DNA of 11,292 nt, taken from JBBQSN01 sp038213835. Lineage in GTDB: Bacteria > Actinomycetota > Actinomycetes > Actinomycetales > CAWJMD01. Below the pieces are notes generated by a model. That model had not been told where the DNA came from. It searched no databases and was given only the letters and a program-made list of their open reading frames with translations. The first letter of the stretch is position 1. Each line of letters starts with the position of its first letter. Location: contig JBBQSN010000117.1 in the NCBI GenBank assembly GCA_038213835.1, positions 1 through 11,292 on the forward strand, read 5' to 3'. Below are positions 7,528 to 11,292 of this stretch, piece by piece. The position numbers and the translations under genes are program-made.

Positions 7528-7573
7528 CCGTCCGGACGGGGACGCTGGAGGCTTCTGGCCCCCTCCAGGGGCC
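7528..7573. terminator. Hairpins in the convergent SDR/ABC exporter gap, likely bidirectional terminator
   Basis: The 77-bp gap contains a perfect 12-bp palindrome CCGTCCGGACGG (7528-7539), just after the SDR stop. Two competing stem-loops follow: CTGGAGG/CCTCCAG (7545-7551 and 7562-7568) and GGCCCC/GGGGCC (7557-7562 and 7568-7573). Both gene ends point into it. U-tracts are absent on both strands. Confidence 0.55.
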
Positions 7574-7602
7574 TGGATCCTCCACCGCCTCGGCGGGACC
7601 GG

Positions 7603-9519
7603 TCAGGAGGACGAGGTGACCGCCTCGGCGACCCGACTGGGCTCCTGGTCGCGGAACTGGGTCCGGTAGAGCTCGGAGTAGAGCCCGCCGGCCGCGAGCA
7701 GCTCGGCGTGCTTGCCGGTCTCGACGACGCGGCCGCGGTCGACCACGACGATCTGGTCGGCGCCGCGCACGGTCGAGAGCCGGTGCGCGATCACCAGAGC
7801 CGTGCGACCGTCCAAGGCGGTGTCGAGGGCGCGCTGCACGGCTGCCTCGGACTCGGAGTCCAGGTGGGCGGTGGCCTCGTCCAGGACGACGACCGACGGC
7901 GCCTTGAGCAGCAGCCGGGCCAGGGCCAGGCGCTGCTTCTCGCCGCCGGAGAGCCGGTGCCCGCGGTCGCCGACCACGGTGTCGAGGCCCTGCGGCAGAC
8001 CGTGGATGAGGTCGAGCACCTGGGCGTCGCGCAGCGCCGCCTCCAGCTGGGCGTCGGTGGCGTCCGGCCGGGCGTACAGCAGGTTCGCGCGCACCGTGTC
8101 GTGGAACATGTGGGCGTCCTGCGTCACCACGCCCACGCGTGAGTGCAGGTCCTCGAGCGTCACGTCCCGGACGTCGACCCCACCCACGGTGACCGACCCC
8201 GCCTGCGGGTCGTACAGCCGGGCCACCAGCGCCGTGATGGTGGTCTTGCCCGCACCGCTCGGACCGACGAACGCGACCAGCTGACCGGCCTCGGCCCGCA
8301 GCGAGACGTCGTGCAGCACCGGTCCGGAGCCGTCGCGGTCGCCGCCGCCGACCGTCTCGAGCGAGGCCAGGGACACCTCGTCGGCGGACGGGTACCGGAA
8401 GGTCACGCCGTGCAGCTCGACCGCCAACGGTCCGGAGGGCACCGGCACCGGGTGCTCGGGGTCGGTCACCAGCGCGGGCAGGTCGAGGATCTCGAACACC
8501 CGCTCGAAGCTCACCAGGGCGCTCATGACGTCGACCCGGACGTTCGCCAACGCCGTGATCGGGCCGTAGAGGCGTCCGAGCAGGGCGGCCAGGGCGAGCA
8601 GGGTCCCGATCGTCAGGGCGCCCGAGGACGCCAGCAGCCCGCCGACGCCGTAGACCAGTGCGGTCGCCAGGGCGGCGACGAGCGTGAGGGAGGTGAAGAA
8701 GACGCGCCCGATCATCGCGATCTGCACGCCGACGTCGCGCACCTGGGCCGCGCGCTCGGAGAACTGCGCGTCCTCCTCGTCCCGCCGGCCGAACAGCGTG
8801 ACGAGCAGGGCGCCGGCCACGTTGAAGCGCTCGGTGGCGCGGGTGGCCAGGTCGGCGTTGAGCTGCATCGACTGCCGGGTCAGGCCGCTGAGCCTGCGCC
8901 CCACGTGGCGGGCCGGCAGCAGGAAGACCGGGAGCAGGACGAGCGCGGCCACGGTGATGGGCCACGACAGGGTGAGCATGGCGCCGGCCACCAGCACCAG
9001 CGAGACGACGTTGGACACCACACCGCTGAGCGTGGACGTGAACGCCTGCTGCGCGCCGATGACGTCGCTGTTGATCCGGGTGACCAGCGCCCCGGTCTGG
9101 GCGCGGGTGAAGAACGCGACCGGCTGGCGCTGCACGTGCGCGAACACCTGCGTGCGCAGGTCGTAGATGAGCCCCTCCCCGATCCGCGAGGACAGGTAAC
9201 GCGAGTACAGCCCGACGCCCGCCTCGACGAACGCCAGCAGCGCCACCACCAGGGCGAGCGTGACGATGACGCGGCGGTCCTGCGGCACGACGCCGTCGTC
9301 GACGAGACGCTGCAGCAGCAGCGGCGTGACGACGACCAGGGCCGACCCGCCGACGGTCAGGACGAGGAAGACGACGATCTGGCGCCGGAAGGGGCGGGCG
9401 AACGCGAGGATGCGCCGGACCGTCTCGCGGCTGACCTTGCGATCGGCGACGGACTGGTCCTTGCGCAACGACGACAGGGCGCGTCCTGCGCGCATCTGCC
9501 CGGGTGTGTGCATGCTCAT
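7603..9519 (-). CDS. ABC exporter, fused permease-ATPase (multidrug/lipid type)
   Basis: A 638-residue half-transporter that should form a homodimer in the cytoplasmic membrane and export lipids or drugs; the substrate cannot be told from sequence. The N-terminal type IV ABC membrane domain (about residues 35-330, six helices) contains YDLRTQVFAHVQRQPVAFFTRAQTGALVTRINSD. The ATPase domain has the A-loop Tyr in FRYP (Y376), Walker A GPSGAGKTT (419-427), a Q-loop in VVTQDAHMF, signature LSGGE (523-527), Walker B VVLDEA with E548, and H-loop IAHRLSTV. All catalytic residues are present. About 22 residues (378-399) are inserted after the A-loop. ATG 9519 overlaps the stop of the upstream crotonase gene as ATGA, implying translational coupling; a second ATG at 9513 is possible. 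Last gene of the minus-strand operon. Confidence 0.92.
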   Translation of the reverse strand: MSMHTPGQMRAGRALSSLRKDQSVADRKVSRETVRRILAFARPFRRQIVVFLVLTVGGSALVVVTPLLLQRLVDDGVVPQDRRVIVTLALVVALLAFVEAGVGLYSRYLSSRIGEGLIYDLRTQVFAHVQRQPVAFFTRAQTGALVTRINSDVIGAQQAFTSTLSGVVSNVVSLVLVAGAMLTLSWPITVAALVLLPVFLLPARHVGRRLSGLTRQSMQLNADLATRATERFNVAGALLVTLFGRRDEEDAQFSERAAQVRDVGVQIAMIGRVFFTSLTLVAALATALVYGVGGLLASSGALTIGTLLALAALLGRLYGPITALANVRVDVMSALVSFERVFEILDLPALVTDPEHPVPVPSGPLAVELHGVTFRYPSADEVSLASLETVGGGDRDGSGPVLHDVSLRAEAGQLVAFVGPSGAGKTTITALVARLYDPQAGSVTVGGVDVRDVTLEDLHSRVGVVTQDAHMFHDTVRANLLYARPDATDAQLEAALRDAQVLDLIHGLPQGLDTVVGDRGHRLSGGEKQRLALARLLLKAPSVVVLDEATAHLDSESEAAVQRALDTALDGRTALVIAHRLSTVRGADQIVVVDRGRVVETGKHAELLAAGGLYSELYRTQFRDQEPSRVAEAVTSSS

Positions 9520-10394
9520 CGCGGGCTACAGCGTCCGGGCGGGGTCGGCTTGTTCCGCCTCCCGGCCGGGGTCACGGGGGACGAGGCACCCATCAGCCGG
9601 ACCAGGTCGCGCAGCCGGTCGCGCTGTGCGAGTCGCTCCGCGGCCTGCTGCTCGTCCGGGGTGCGGCCGGCCGCACCGGCCAGCAGGTGCTTGGTCGCCG
9701 ACGCGGCGGCCGCCGGCGGGGCGAGGAGGGACGCCACCAGGGCGTCGACCGCCGCCGCCAGCCCGGCCGCGGGGACCGAGGCCACCGCCAGCCCCGCGGC
9801 CACCGCCTCGGCGGCGCCGACGGTCCGTCCGCTGACGCAGATCTCCAGCGCCCGGGAGTAGCCCACGGCGTCGACCAGCGGCCAGGTGCCCGCGAGGTCG
9901 GGGACGAGCCCGAGCGAGGTCTCCTTCATCGCGAACGCGACGTCGTCGGCCACCACGCGCAGGTCGCAGCCGAGCGCGAGCTGGAAGCCCGCACCCACGG
10001 CGTGCCCCTGGACGGCTGCCACCGTGATCGCGTCGCTGTCACGCCACCAGGTGAAACCGTCCTGGAACGCGGCGATCTCGGCGTCGAGCGCGTCGTCGGG
10101 CAGGGCAGCCAGCTGCGGCAGCCCCGGCTCGCCGGGCACCCCCGGACTGGTGCCGGCGAACATGGCCCGGTCGAGGCCGGCAGAGAAGGCCGGCCCCGTC
10201 GCCGACAGCACCACCACGCGTGGCGCGGCCTCGGCCACCGCCACCCCCACCGCCGCGAGGGCGCGCCAGGTCGCCGGCGTCTGCGCGTTGCGGCGCTCGG
10301 GAGCGGCGAGCACGACGTCCCAGCGGTCACCGCCGGTCGCGAGATCGATGCCGACCTCGGCGCAGAGCCGTCCGGCCTCGTCGTTGCGGTCCAT
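9516..10394 (-). CDS. Enoyl-CoA hydratase/isomerase (crotonase) family protein
   Basis: A 292-residue crotonase-fold protein acting on acyl-CoA. The first oxyanion-hole segment is FSAGLDR (70-76) and the second is GHAVGAGFQLALGCD (130-144). Against rat mitochondrial hydratase, the acid corresponding to Glu164 is kept (E158 in MKETSLGLVPD), but the Glu144 position is Gln (Q138 in GAGFQLAL). Both acids are used for hydration, so this may be an isomerase or another crotonase reaction rather than a true hydratase. The C terminus has a helical Ala-rich stretch and a basic Pro-rich end. ATG 10394 is preceded by an AGGA-containing stretch and by a CAGGAT hexamer 6 nt away. It lies 37 bp after the ABC-F gene and overlaps the ABC exporter start by 4 bp. 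Confidence 0.85.
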   Translation of the reverse strand: MDRNDEAGRLCAEVGIDLATGGDRWDVVLAAPERRNAQTPATWRALAAVGVAVAEAAPRVVVLSATGPAFSAGLDRAMFAGTSPGVPGEPGLPQLAALPDDALDAEIAAFQDGFTWWRDSDAITVAAVQGHAVGAGFQLALGCDLRVVADDVAFAMKETSLGLVPDLAGTWPLVDAVGYSRALEICVSGRTVGAAEAVAAGLAVASVPAAGLAAAVDALVASLLAPPAAAASATKHLLAGAAGRTPDEQQAAERLAQRDRLRDLVRLMGASSPVTPAGRRNKPTPPGRCSPR

Positions 10395-10431
10395 GGACCG
10401 ATCCTGGCAGGGCCGGGTGACGGACGGGCGG

Positions 10432-11292
<861 letters not shown>

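Noticed and set aside
6914..8965. Long minus-strand frame (683 codons) across the SDR gene, the gap and the ABC exporter
   Set aside because: It crosses two real genes in a different frame and reads as Arg/Gly/Ala-rich noise.
8143..9861. Long plus-strand frame (572 codons) opposite the ABC exporter and crotonase
   Set aside because: Gln/Arg/Asp/Gly-rich shadow of the minus-strand exporter; no recognizable domain and no plausible promoter or ribosome site.

Overview
This is a very GC-rich (about 70% by eye) chromosomal window from an actinobacterium. It has a MabA-like FabG, DUF3099 and SURF1 genes, a 6C small RNA, frequent GTG starts and several start codons placed 6-8 nt after a TANNNT hexamer (leaderless style). 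The gene set suits Nocardioidaceae or a related order, but that placement is inference. Nothing marks it as a mobile or phage region: I see no insertion sequence, tRNA, rRNA or CRISPR array.

Layout. Left edge: the N-terminal 147 codons of fabG run leftward out of the window (minus strand). Sharing its 89-bp upstream region is a divergent, plus-strand quinone oxidoreductase-like MDR gene. Next on the plus strand come tldD and tldE, overlapping by 4 bp and encoding the two halves of a TldD/TldE metalloprotease. A small two-TM DUF3099 protein follows. The roughly 360-bp stretch after it (4942-5301) holds a 6C small RNA with its own sigma70-type promoter, then the promoter and leader of a small Cys/His (probably zinc-binding) protein. 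After that come a SURF1 family membrane protein and an SDR that has lost most of its catalytic residues.

The right part (7603-11292) is a minus-strand operon: the C-terminal half of an ABC-F ATPase (open at the right edge), a crotonase-family protein 37 bp later, and a full-length ABC exporter whose ATG overlaps the crotonase stop as ATGA. It converges on the SDR gene, with hairpins between the two ends.

Functionally the window is a set of housekeeping and accessory genes: type II fatty-acid synthesis (FabG), a peptide-clipping protease (TldD/E), cytochrome oxidase assembly (SURF1), a regulatory RNA (6C), membrane export and ribosome-associated ABC-F. I do not see a convincing new multi-gene system. 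The items most worth a second look are the regulatory architecture around the 6C RNA (a palindrome inside its promoter and a cluster of GACAC/GTGTC pentamers), the conserved-looking Cys/His mini-protein next to it, the catalytically degraded SDR, and operator-like palindromes and repeats at the leaderless promoters.
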